Shown here piece after piece: positions 33,331 through 44,437 of a stretch of 64,000 bases of DNA. The translations under genes were made by a program, and so were the position numbers. Every line of letters begins with the position of its first letter. Position 1 is the stretch's first letter. Location: the NCBI RefSeq assembly GCF_000471905.2, contig NW_006497754.1, forward strand, positions 4,526,096 to 4,590,095. The letters run 5' to 3'. Origin of the DNA: Amborella trichopoda (lineage: Eukaryota; Streptophyta; Magnoliopsida; Amborellales; Amborellaceae). Below the pieces are notes generated by a model. It saw only the letters and a list, made by a program, of their open reading frames with translations. It ran no database searches and had not been told where the DNA came from.

Positions 33331-36125
33331 CTAACCTATTGCATCCCTAAAATCTTCCATTATGGCAAGGCTTTTCCCGGACCTTCCATAAAGAAATAAC
33401 TTCATTACTTGTCACGGTATGGTTGTCAAAGTAATAAAACTGACTCGGGATACATCCGGATAGTCATTGGGCAAGGGAGCATGGGCGTGAGCAACTATAC
33501 TTTCGAATTCCAATGGGATCTAATGCATTCTTTGAAGTTTTTTTTTTTTGGTTTTAAGTAGGTTGAAACATGTTCTTGTAATGAATTTGGAGCTGTTTTG
33601 TGATGAAATTTGAGTGAGTTGATCGTTTGTCAAGGGAGGACCTGTGGAAGGTTGCTAAAATATTCTAGTAGAATTTGACCTTGCCCCTCATTTCCTTCAA
33701 TTTCCACAAGTGACAATCTAACAACCTATTAGTCAATCCACACACAAGCAATATTCTAGTTTTGGCAGAAAATGAATTGAATGGAAGAGGGAGATTATGA
33801 AGACTATGTGGTGAGTTTGAAGTTTTGAAGGTTTATTTGTATGACATTTCAGGAAAATGATGAAAGAATATTGAAATAGTTGACGTCAGCTTAAGTTTGA
33901 TTTACAATTAACTATATAGGTAGAAGACAACTTTTTTCTCAGAGCTAATGCACAGTTAATTAGAGAGCATTCATCTCGTTTTGATTTCCCAATATGGCAT
34001 ATCATCAGATTTTGGTTTCACATGTGCATCTTGAAAATCGAAGTAATCACTTTGAAATGGAAGCCTTTATATTATGAAAGCTGTTGAGATGGATGATTGA
34101 AACCAAAATTTCTACTCCCAGCTTACACTACTTAATTAGGGACCAATCCATCTTGACACGCATTTGTTTCAACAATCAAACAGGACTTATGGTAGGCCCG
34201 CTATTTGGGCCACAGTTCCCCTAGTATTGCTCATGGCGGTTTAGTTCTGGAGCCATAAACCTTGTGATATCTATATTCTCATGTTAATTATTCTGAACCT
34301 ATTTGAAAAATGTCTAGAAGTACCAATTCCTTGTTTGCCATACTAATAGATTCTGTTGCTCTACCATTTGATTGATTTAGGTTCTATGATTTTTCATAAT
34401 CTACATTGATTTGGGTTCTATGGTTTTTCATAATCTACATTATCATGGCTTGAAATTTGTCAATTGTCTTTTTGGTCCTAGTTATGGTGTACGTACAGGT
34501 TATGACCTGAGGACAACCTTCAGAATTCATCAAGGTGTGCATCCTTACCCCCACTGAGATTTCTTCCTACATACGTTGTGGTTGTTGGGTTCATTGTTGG
34601 GGCTTTTATGGTGGATGGGTGGGCTTTTGTGATATATTCCTGACAAAGTAAAGATGCACATAAAGGAGAGGGCGCTGGATCCTTGCTTGCACTTGATTAT
34701 CCAATAATACATTGGGTTTTGACGTCCTTCCACATTATATATCTCAATCACTGATTTAATTGGATGGGAAGTCAATTGGCACCTTCTGGATTCCAATTCG
34801 GCCCTTTACAATTTATTGAAGAGAGTAAATTTACAATTAAGTCAAAACCAAAGGGAAAGTACCAAAGTAACAGTGCTTTTTAAATCCCATAGACTTCGGT
34901 AATTCCCAGATAAACCCAATTAAGCCTACCTATTTTCCACTAACTTTCCTTCCAAGGAAAGGGTTTGATATCAAATGTACAGGGATTTGATCATAATTTT
35001 AATGCTTTAAGTTCATAGGAGTTTCCTGCTTCTGCTTTCACTGATATATTCTGGACATGTTGGGTCTTACTAAAAACTAATGTACCTTCTCATGAGCTTT
35101 TCTCTTCACCCCACCCCCCCTGCTCTGTTTTCCACACTTGAAAGTTTCTCTAGACTCTAGTAATATAGAACATAATGGCAAAGAGAGAGAAATGGGAAGA
35201 TGGAGACTTATTATGCTATGTATCGAGCATCTGCATAATGCAGGGCTTTGTGCTTCTCTTTCCCATGTAAGCTGTCACAATTATGAATAAGAGTCGTGCT
35301 TAATGGTGGTATTGGAACTATGGCATTTTAGTTTTTACTAACCTCATGCTTCGCTTATTTAATAGTTTCTATTTGTTGCTGTTCCCTCTTCATTTCTATG
35401 ACCTTTTTTTACTTTTTGGGTGTGTGGGGGGATTTGTGAGTTTGGGGGGCTGAGGGGACAGCACGGAGAGTACAATGCACTTAAGTGTATGTCTGTGTAC
35501 TGGGAACGGATTTTACGGATTTTTTTGTCCATTCCAATATATGTTGTACTGTATTGGGATCCACAGATTGTTGAAGGTCCTTCAGTAGATTTCCGTGTTT
35601 GCAGGTGGGTGTTGCATTTCTGCATTTGTCCCGATGAGAAGACAGTCACTAAACTGTGTTTTGGATCATTCAAGGCCCAAAATTAATGAAAAACTAACAA
35701 GTTTTATGGCAGATTGTTATTGTCTGCTTTTTATTCTTCTCTAAATGGGACTTTAAGAGTGTTCACAGGCCAGAATTCATTGCTTCCGTTTCTGTTTGAA
35801 TCTGTGATTTTTCTTAAAATAAATGCTGATAGGAACCTCTGGGCTGCATGCTGGCAGTTGTGTAACCTTGGGGCCTCTTTGGGAGCATTGAAATGCAACT
35901 CTGAGAGATGCATATCCTAAAAGATGGCGAATTTGTCTTGCTTGGATGCCCAGAATGTGGATTGAAGATGAAATGTATCTCTCAATTTTGGGGCCAATCT
36001 TGACAGATCCAACTACCACCAGAAGAGGTGGAATTTGAATCTCTCACGTTCTTGGGAGATGAATTCCTCATCATGGAGCCAAAATTGTAGTTGAAACTAG
36101 GCGTATACAACATCCCACGTCCGTC
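33331..36125. other. Intergenic DNA
   Basis: No supported gene. It contains a short tandem duplication at 34373-34443 (GGTTCTATG-TTTTTCATAA). Open frames of 60-104 codons exist on both strands but lack any recognised family or context. Confidence 0.5.
34373..34443. repeat. Tandem duplication, about 36 bp
   Basis: TGATTT-GGTTCTATG-TTTTTCATAATCTACAT occurs twice in succession with two differences. Confidence 0.8.
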
Positions 36126-36149
36126 TAAAAACCCATCTCACTGCTCTCC

Positions 36150-36245
36150 CACGCACTTTTAACACTGTTGACAAGAGTGTGTGCCCCTAGGCTCTCTCTC
36201 TCCCACTTCTCCTTCTCAAGCAAAGCATCCACTCCATCAAACCAG
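36150..36245 (+). other. Possible orphan first exon with splice donor
   Basis: A CT-rich leader-like stretch (CTCTCTCTCCCACTTCTCC) ends CAAACCAG at 36245, followed by a GTATGC donor and a T-rich, intron-like region to 37595. This looks like the non-coding first exon and leader intron of a plant gene, but no downstream exon is recognised, and the LTR element starts at 37601. Low confidence. Confidence 0.25.
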
Positions 36246-37595
36246 GTATGCTACACTCGGATTTGCTACCATTCTTTGGGATTAGGGTTTGTGGTTTATT
36301 AAATGGGATTTATACATAGGGTTCCTGAAATGGTTTGACAATTTTTTGTTATTTTCCATTTAATTAGCAGGACAATGTATTCTTTTATGAGTTTAGAGTT
36401 TAATGACGGTTGCGATAAAAGTGGCATTCACTGAGCCTTTTTCTTTTTGCAGTTTTTTTTTTTTTGTTTGCCCATTTTTGGTTGGTTTCTGATGGAATTA
36501 CTGCAGTTAGGGCTTAATTGAATTTTTTAATGGTTTTTTATTTTTTATTTTGGCCATTTTTTGTTGGTTCTTGATGGTTGGGATTCACTGTTCTTGTTAT
36601 CTCTATTCTTCTGGTTTTCTACAATGGAGTTCTTCTAATTCTAATTGGTGAGAGCAATTTTGGTTGGTTTTTTATATTTTTTGGTTGGTTATACCATTCC
36701 TTAGTTTTTCTTTCACATTATTGAGATTAACATGTATTTGTTGAACAAGTTTTTCTTTTACATTATTGATATTAATATGTATTTGTTGAAAGGAGAAACA
36801 GTTGGCATTATTTCTTTCACATTATTCCATACATATATTTCTTTCACATTATTTTTTGACAACCTTCAAGCTTACCTATTACCGAATGCAGTGGATTAAG
36901 ATTACGAGATTCTATCATCTTTTATTTTTTTTTTTAATACTTTTGATATTCTTATTTATATCTTAGGCTTCAATTATTGAAGGGACTAGTTGTTTGAGCA
37001 CTTTTAGAAGGTCTAAAATCTATTTTTGGGACTGAGGCTATGCTTGCTTTAGTCCCTTCTTGTTGTTTCATATATTACTTTTTGTTGAGCATATTGCATT
37101 TGCTTTTCTGTTGAGCAGCAATACCCAACTCTTTGGTGTAATTTTTGGATGTCATAAATGATTGTTTCCAATTGGTTTTTTCCTGATATCTGTGCTGTAT
37201 GTCTGGGTGAAGACTGACTATACTTCTCTCTTGATTAGTGTGGTCTAGTGGGTCTCATGGTTATGGGGATTTTATCCTCTTTAGAGACGGATCTAGTTTG
37301 ATGGTTTCTGTTGGTTTTTTTGGTTATCTCAATATTAGAGAGATGTTATCTGTTGAATTTTAGATTTGGGTTTTCATGTTCACTGTTTGGATCTTAAACT
37401 ATTGTGGCAAGAATCTTCTATTTCAGAGCATGGTATCGATGCTTGATTACCTTTTTGGTTGATGCTTCAAACAATAAACGGTTAATCTTTTAAATTCCTC
37501 TTATTTTTTTGATATATGCTATTGATTTTGTGAATTTTTTTTATTTTTTGAATGATATTTCTAATTGTTTTGTATTCATGGTAGTCTATGGAAGT
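36246..37595. other. T-rich non-coding DNA
   Basis: Intron-like base composition, with several loose repeats of TTCTTTCACATTATT (36708-36860). No coding sequence is recognised. Confidence 0.5.
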
Positions 37596-37600
37596 GTTTA

Positions 37601-38011
37601 TGATAGAGGGCAAAATTATAGTTCTTTTTTAGGATTTTAAGTTTTTTTTGGATTCTAGGGTTTTCTTATATATATTTTTTATTTACTATTCGTGAGTACT
37701 ATTCATGATACTCTTCGCACATTACAATCTATAGGGGTATTTTTAAAATTTTAATATTGTTTTAGGGGTATTTTGGAATTTTAATTTTTACTTGGGTTTC
37801 AAGTTAATTTAGGGTTTCATAAGCTTATAAAAGGTTTGATGTTACATTTTGGGAGAAAAGTTGTTGGAATAAATTTTGTTTTATGAAAAAGAACAAAAGA
37901 TTTCTTCTCTTGGCTTGATTTACAACTATGTTATTTCTCCATCATTGTTGATTTTACTTGTTTAAAGTTCAAGAAAAAGGTGGATTCATTTTTCCGCCTT
38001 TTCTTTCTACA
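37601..38011 (+). repeat. Left LTR, 411 bp
   Basis: Starts TGATAGAGGGCAAAATTA and ends TTTCTACA. It aligns with 42490-42892 throughout, including GTATTTT-AAATTTTA-TATTGTTTTAGGG, GATGTTACATTTT, and CTCTTGGCTTGATTTACA. The many differences between the two LTRs show that the insertion is old. Confidence 0.85.
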
Positions 38012-38016
38012 TCAAG

Positions 38017-38037
38017 TGGTATCGAAAATCAACAGGT
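38017..38037 (+). promoter_or_regulatory. Primer-binding-site-like sequence
   Basis: TGGTATC begins 5 bp after the left LTR, as in elements primed by initiator tRNA-Met, but the next bases (GAAAATC) depart from the usual AGAGC. The 19 bp GTATCGAAAATCAACAGGT recur exactly at 38182-38200 inside the element. Confidence 0.5.
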
Positions 38038-38147
38038 CGGAGCAAAACGATGAAGCTGCCTTCAACCACCCGTTCTATGCACGCGCTCTGTGTTGGTAGA
38101 TTCCTCTTCGAGAGAATAGATCATGGGATTTAGTTGATCTCCATGAT

Positions 38148-38393
38148 TTGAAGGAGAACGAGGTTGATTTTGGCGTAGGTCGTATCGAAAATCAACAGGT
38201 TGCAGATTGGGATTTGCCACCAACTTTCGATACATACTTAGGTAATGAACAAGATCTTGTGAGAGATCCAATCTATCATGATGACCAAGATTTCGTTGTT
38301 AAACTGATTTCTGATAGAGAAAAAGATGAAAATCTTAATGATATCGAAGAGGTGGAGCATTTTAGGAGATTTAGGGCATTGGAATCAAAGTAG
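38148..38393 (+). CDS. 81-codon open frame inside the short LTR element
   Basis: The only open frame in the interior besides the LINE. The product would be acidic (DRE-KDENLNDIEEVEHF), without a signal peptide, membrane segment or zinc knuckle, and resembles no gag or pol domain I know. It may be a captured host fragment or chance; no conservation evidence is available. Confidence 0.3.
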   Translation: MKENEVDFGVGRIENQQVADWDLPPTFDTYLGNEQDLVRDPIYHDDQDFVVKLISDREKDENLNDIEEVEHFRRFRALESK

Positions 38394-38512
38394 TGCAACG
38401 GAAGCATGGTCAACTCAAAATCTACAACTTGTGATCCTCGTTTCAAAGAGTAATGAGGTAGATGTCGAGAAAACTTCTAAAATACAGAAAATTGAGTTTG
38501 AAGTTTCCTACA

Positions 38513-41500
38513 TAAAATTGGCTCTCACGGCCTCTCTCTTCCCAAAACGACATCGATCACTGCTCTATTCTCCTAGATACGGTTGCAGTACACAGAAGCC
38601 CCAAACAGTTCAGATTCGAATTGGCCAGGCTTCAAGAGGAATCACTCCTAATACTGATTCCCCAATGGTGGAACTCAATGTCCACACTAGTCACGGGAAG
38701 GGCAGGGTACAAGCTACAAACCAAAATTCAACTATTCAAAGTAGCCTTGAAAAACTGGAGTAAGTCCTTACCTGGGAACTATTCCCAGAATAAAATATCC
38801 CTTCTTCAGGTCATCCAATCTCTGGATTGTTTAGAGGAAACCAGACCTCTAACTGACCAAGAAGCTACCCTTAGATCCTCTACGAGATTGGAATATTTTG
38901 CAAACCTTAAGAAAGAAGAACTCTTTTGGTTCTAGAGATCTCGTGTGAAATGGTTGAAAGCAGGGGACCTGAACATGGGGTACTTTCATCGGGTAGCTCG
39001 CTACCGTAGAAGGAATAACACCATCTCCATCCTCAAAAAGGACAACATCTCTCTTACCCATCCTGGGGAAATAGAGACAGCTATATCGGATTATCCCCAG
39101 ACCCTCTACGCCACGCCTTCGGTAAGTAGGCCCAGGAGGATTTCTCTTGACTTTCTCACTTTATCGGATCTGTGAAGAACATGGCTTGAGAGACCTTTCT
39201 TGGAAGAAGAAATTATTGGGGCCATAAATAATCTTGCAAAAGAAAAGGCCCCAGGCCCTGATGGGTTCCCCATTGCGTCGTTCAAGGTTTCCTGGGACAC
39301 TTTCTGTCTTGACTTCATCTCTTTCTTTGAGGAGTTCCACACTAGACGCATTTTACACAAAGCTATGAATGCAACCTTTATTGCCCTTGTACCCAAAGTG
39401 GAAGGCGTTGAGGAACTTAAAGATTTCCGACCCATTAGCCTCATCAACTCTTCTTATAAATTTTTTTCCAAGGTGTTGGTAACTAGGCTTCAACAGGTAC
39501 TCCCTTTGATCATTTCACCTTCTCAAACAGCCTTCATCAGAGATAAGCAAATCCTTGATGGTGCTCTCGTAGTACATGAGTGCAACCGTTCCAAACATGT
39601 CATAAAAAAGCCTGGCCTGATCTTCAAGATAGACTGGGAGAAAGCCAATGACCATGTTGATTGGCCCTTACTCGACCAAATTCTGACTAGAATGGGTTTT
39701 GGCCACACTTGGAGAAAATGGATGTTAGGATGTTACCCACATCCATACTTTTCTATTATCATAGATGGTTCCCGTAGAGGCTACTTCCCATCATCCAAGG
39801 GATTACGCCATGGGGACCCTCTCTCCCCCTTCCTATTCACGATAGGGACCGAAGTTTTCAGCAGGTCCCTATCCCATCTCTATCAAGAAGGCTTGCTATT
39901 TGGCTTTAAGAGTTTCTCTCAGGGGCTCGTTGTGTCCCACATGCAGTATGCAGATGACACACTTGTCTTCCTCGAAGCTACCCCACAAGAAGTTGATAAT
40001 CTGAGGATTTTCCTTAAATGTTTCCAGGAAGCCACAGAGTTCAAGATCACAATGGATAAATCGAAAATGATGGGGGTGGCCATCACGACTAATCAGATTA
40101 GATCATTAATCCCAAATTGGGTATGCCAATTCTGCCTTCTACCTACCTTGGCCTTCCCTTGGGATTAGGAAAACCAAAAAAGTGCCAGTGGTCCAAGGTG
40201 ATAGATAAGGTAGATAGACGTCTTTCAAGTTGGAAAGGAAGATTCCTGTCTATGGCAGGCCGCAAAACTCTTATCAATGCTACTTTAGCAAACATTTCGG
40301 TCTACCTTATGTCCTTATTCTACGTACTTGCTTCAGTAGCCAAACGTTTAGAGCAACTTTCCAAGAACTTTTTATGGTCCATCCAAGCTGAACAGGCAAG
40401 ATTTCATCTCATTTTGTGGGATAAAGTTTGCCTACCAAAATCACAAGGAGGACTTGGGATCAAAATCCTGAGTAAACATAATTTGGCACTCTTTGGAAAG
40501 TAGTGGTGGCTCCTAGCTACACAACCAAATGCACTGTGAGCTCAAGTTATTCGTCACAAATATAAGATTCCAACTACTACTTGGGTGCCACATGTGAGGT
40601 GTCGAAGTCGTGCTTCAGGTGTGTAGAACTCGATCGCCCATTCCCTCCCTCTCTTCAATAATTTTGTTAGATTCCACGCCAGAGAAGAGTCGAGAGTAAT
40701 ATTCTGGTCCGACCTGTGGTTTGGTCAAACCCCTCTAAGGGAACTCTACCCCTCCCTATACTCCATTGCCTCACATAAAGAATCTACAGTGGTCGAAGAT
40801 ATGGCTACAGTAGGAGGGAGAAGAGTTTGGAATCCGTCCTTCAGGACTTCAGGAGGAACCTCTCTGAAGCAGAATCCTCCTCTTTTACCCAACTCTTAGC
40901 AGCCTTGCAAGCCTACTGCATTCCTAATAGTGGGAATGATGTTTTGGTGTGGACTCTTTCCCCCTTTGGGCATTTCACGGCCGCCTCTTTTTATAGGAGG
41001 CTCACTCAATGTCCCACTTTGCCCTTCAACCCCCCCTCAATCCTAGCCAAAGTTTGGTCTTCCATAGCACCCCCAAGAGTTCAGACTTTCAATTGGATAA
41101 CAGGATCACTGAGAGCGTTAATTGTGGACCAACTACAAAAGAGGGGAATACATACTCCAAACAGATGTATTATGTGTCAAAAAGAGGAGGAATCAAATGC
41201 TCATCTGTTCATTCACTGTGAACAGGCGAGATACCTTTGGAGTAGACTTTTACTACTCTTTGACCTAGAATGGGTTACTCCACCAACGGTACTTTCCCTT
41301 TTATCCATAGATTTCGACAAGCCCTGGCCCGAAGCTGGAAAAATCATACGGAAGGTTGCCATTGCCATACTTGTATGGGTTATTTGGATAGAAAGGAATA
41401 ATAGGATATTCCAAGGACGTTATCAACAGCTGCCTGCACTCCTCCACAAGGTTAAGACTTTGGTAACTTTTTAGGCAACCAGCCACAAAGTCTTTTGCGG

Positions 41501-42261
41501 GTACACCCACATACTTTTTTCTAAGCCAATGGGATAACATCCTTTTTCATCAACCAAGGAAATCTCAAAAACCCAACAACTGGCAACCACCCTCGAGAGG
41601 AACTATCAAACTCAATTTCGATGATTGCTCAAGGGGCAACCCAGGACCAGCTGGGGCTGAGCTGGGGGAGTATTATGAGATCATGAAAGGAATATTCTGC
41701 TCACGTACGTTGAATCCCTTGGCTATACTGTTAATGGCACTGCAGAGAGGGCTCAAGCTTTTTAACCACTCTTGGGGATCCTACTTGATAGTTGAAGGGG
41801 ACGCATACAACATTATATCTTGGGCATCCAGAAAGTCTATACCACCCTGGTATATAGTTCGATCTTTGATGAGATTGAATTCATTTGCAAGGGTATCAGC
41901 GTCTTATGGAGGCATACATTCAGGACGTTCAACGCGCTCGCAGATCTCATGGCAAATGACGGAGCCAACCTCACAAACAGTCTTGGACTCCCTCTAAGCT
42001 AGCTGATGAGCCTTTTTCTCATTTTTGTTCACTACTCACACACATGTTGTAAATAGGGTGTTATATAAACCCTCTCACCGTTTTTGCCGAGCCAACTCCT
42101 TGTTGTCACAGTATTGGACTCTTTTTTGGCTTTTTTGTAAAGGGATTACCTTGCCCGTTAGGGTTCTGCTAGATCCCAATTTTTTTAAGGGACGCTAGAC
42201 CCAACACTTGTATTTACTTATTTCTTTATTCAATGAAATAGTTAACTTTATAAAAAAAAAA
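38513..42261 (+). mobile_element. 5'-truncated LINE nested in the LTR element, 3.75 kb
   Basis: Flanked by an exact 12-bp duplication AAGTTTCCTACA (38501-38512 and 42262-42273) and ending in a poly-A run (42251-42261). It lacks ORF1 and the endonuclease core and starts in the linker before the reverse transcriptase (KWLKAGDLN-GYFH near 38950). The RT has FRPISLI, GLRHGDPLSPFLF near 39805-39840 and the catalytic YADD at 39947-39958. Then come the PSTYLGLPLG block, a zf-RVT knuckle (RCIMCQ...HLFIHC near 41164-41220), and a degraded RNase H (41590-42000). Stops and a shift near 40130 break it. Insertion postdates the LTR element. Confidence 0.95.
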
Positions 42262-42480
42262 AAGTTTCCTACACGATTTTCAATGGGACCTCAAGAATAG
42301 CCAAAATTGATAAATTTGCATCGATTCCTCAATATGTATATTATGATCTATGTTTTGAGGAATTATTTTTACTACGAATAATATTTAATTCGATAAAAAG
42401 AAGAAGGTTGAAGAAAGTGGTTTTGGCCCTGAATTCATCTTTAGAACACTTCAAAACTTGAGGACAAGTTTTCTGCAACC

Positions 42481-42489
42481 AGGGGAGAA
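42481..42489 (+). promoter_or_regulatory. Polypurine tract before the right LTR
   Basis: AGGGGAGAA immediately precedes the right LTR and is the expected primer for plus-strand DNA synthesis. Confidence 0.7.
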
Positions 42490-42892
42490 TGATGGAGGGA
42501 AAATTACACTTGTTTTTAATTTCTATTCAATTTTAAAGGATATATATTTTCATTTTATTTTTAAGATTTTATGTATTTTTATTCTGAGGGTTTTTTTTTT
42601 TTTTTACTATTCATAGTATAGTTCATGCATTTTTGTTTACATGGGTATTTTTGAAATTTTAGTATTGTTTTAGGGATATTTTATAGTCTTAATTGTTTAC
42701 TTGGGTTTTAAAAATGTTGGATGTTACATTTTAGGAGAAATGTTGTTGAAATAAATTTTACTTTATGAAAGAAGAAATTTTTTTCTCTTGGCTTGATTTA
42801 CAGCTATGTTCTTTCTCCATTGTTGCTGATTTTACTTGTTTAAGATTTAGGAAAATGGTAGATTCAATTTCCCACATTTTTCTCCTATAGCA
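42490..42892 (+). repeat. Right LTR, 403 bp
   Basis: Begins TGATGGAGGGAAAATTACAC and ends CTCCTATAGCA, followed by the GTTTA duplication. It is collinear with the left LTR. Confidence 0.85.
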
Positions 42893-44437
42893 GTTTACTG
42901 ATGAGTGTATAGCAATGCTAGTATAGAACTGCTTTTATTTATTTTTTGTTTCGATTTATGATTTTCGAAAGTGGGGAGCCATCTGTTTATCCTCTTAGAA
43001 TTCACTGCTATATCTCCTTTTAATTTTGCCTATTTCATTTTGAGAACAATTTAAACTTCCTACTCTAGGTTCAATTCAATGGTATGAAAGAAACTTGACA
43101 AATTTTGACTCTTCCAGGTCCATTTGGTTGATCTTGTAATGGAGCTAAATCTGATTGCAATATAGCTATAACTTGTAACAATTTCCATGAGCCTGAGCCT
43201 AAGAAGCCTTAGGCAGATTATTATTTTTTAATTAAAAAAAAAACCATTTTATGGGAATTGAAGCCATGATGACACTTGGTTGTTTGTCCATTTTGTTGGA
43301 TACCCATGACATAGGGATCGATTGTTAACTAGATATTAACTAGGTCCTTGTCTAGGGTCATACCTAAACCATGAACATCTGCCAAGTATGAAAAAGACAA
43401 GAAAACTATTGCATATTAGGTGCACAAGCTGCCTGTCCATGTGCTTATGGTGCGGTCATAGTCATTTGCAGTGTGAAAGCAACTTCATGCGGGTAGAGCT
43501 TGTGGGACATTTTTTTCATCGTACCACACATAGTTGATGCAGAAGAGGTGGACTTTTTCAGCCAGAGACGTATGAGCAAAGGAGCCTATTCTGTCCTAAG
43601 GGATATAATCATGGACAGAAGAGACATAAGTGGTATCATTGGATGAACAATTGATGACTTTCTTATATACTGAGTTATAACTTGAGGAATCATAAGATTG
43701 GTCATGACTTTGGTCGTTCAGGGGAGATTGCAAGCGGACACTTTAATCGAACGCTGAATGCAAACATACGACTGCACTGAGTTTTAATAATGGATGCAAG
43801 CCAGAAATAAGTGCCTTTGAGAAGTACAATCCCTATTTTGAGGTATGCTCGTTTTAAACTTTATAATTAAGCATGGTACATTCCTTCATTCACTTGAAAT
43901 ATTTTTGGAACTAATAGGATTGAATTGGAGCCGTTGACGTGACTCGCATCTCAGCCATTTTTAGCCCAAGACTACAAGCCAAATATCTTACATCCCAAAT
44001 GTCAGTGTGCTCGTTTAACTTGAAACTTCAATACATTTTCACTGGATGGGAAGGTTCTACATTCTGCATTGACAAGTGATGCCTTTGTACTCCCTAGTGC
44101 TATTCTTCTACATGTTTACGTTATTAAATATATGGAAAAGCGCATGACTACATATAGAAGGTAACGTGACGAGTTATGTGCACCTTTTTGCTTGTTGAAA
44201 AATATTCCCTTGTGGGGTGCCGGCTACCCAAATATGCCAGGATTTCTTGCCCCTTACCATAAGACCCAGTACCATTTTGAGTGATTTTGCCTGTGGCAAC
44301 CATAGGCCCAGACTCATAACGAGTTGTTTACCAAATGGCATTCCTCTCACTGCAAACAACCATAGAGCATGTCGTTGATGTTTTAAAGGCGTACTTCCCC
44401 ATCTTTCGAATTGCTACTTTCTACCCGTTGAAGACAC

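Larger units (their letters stand above)
37601..42892 (+). mobile_element. Short LTR retrotransposon carrying a nested LINE
   Basis: Two similar LTRs (37601-38011 and 42490-42892) start TGAT-GAGGG and end in CA. The 5-bp target-site duplication GTTTA is exact at 37596-37600 and 42893-42897. Removing the LINE (38513-42261) and one copy of its duplication leaves an element of about 1.53 kb with a 717-bp interior. A primer-site-like TGGTATC follows the left LTR and a purine tract precedes the right one. No gag-pol is present, so this is a non-autonomous (TRIM-like) element. The GAGGACAAGTTTTCTGCAAC sequence before the purine tract recalls Ty3-type elements; the partner family is not certain. Confidence 0.85.
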
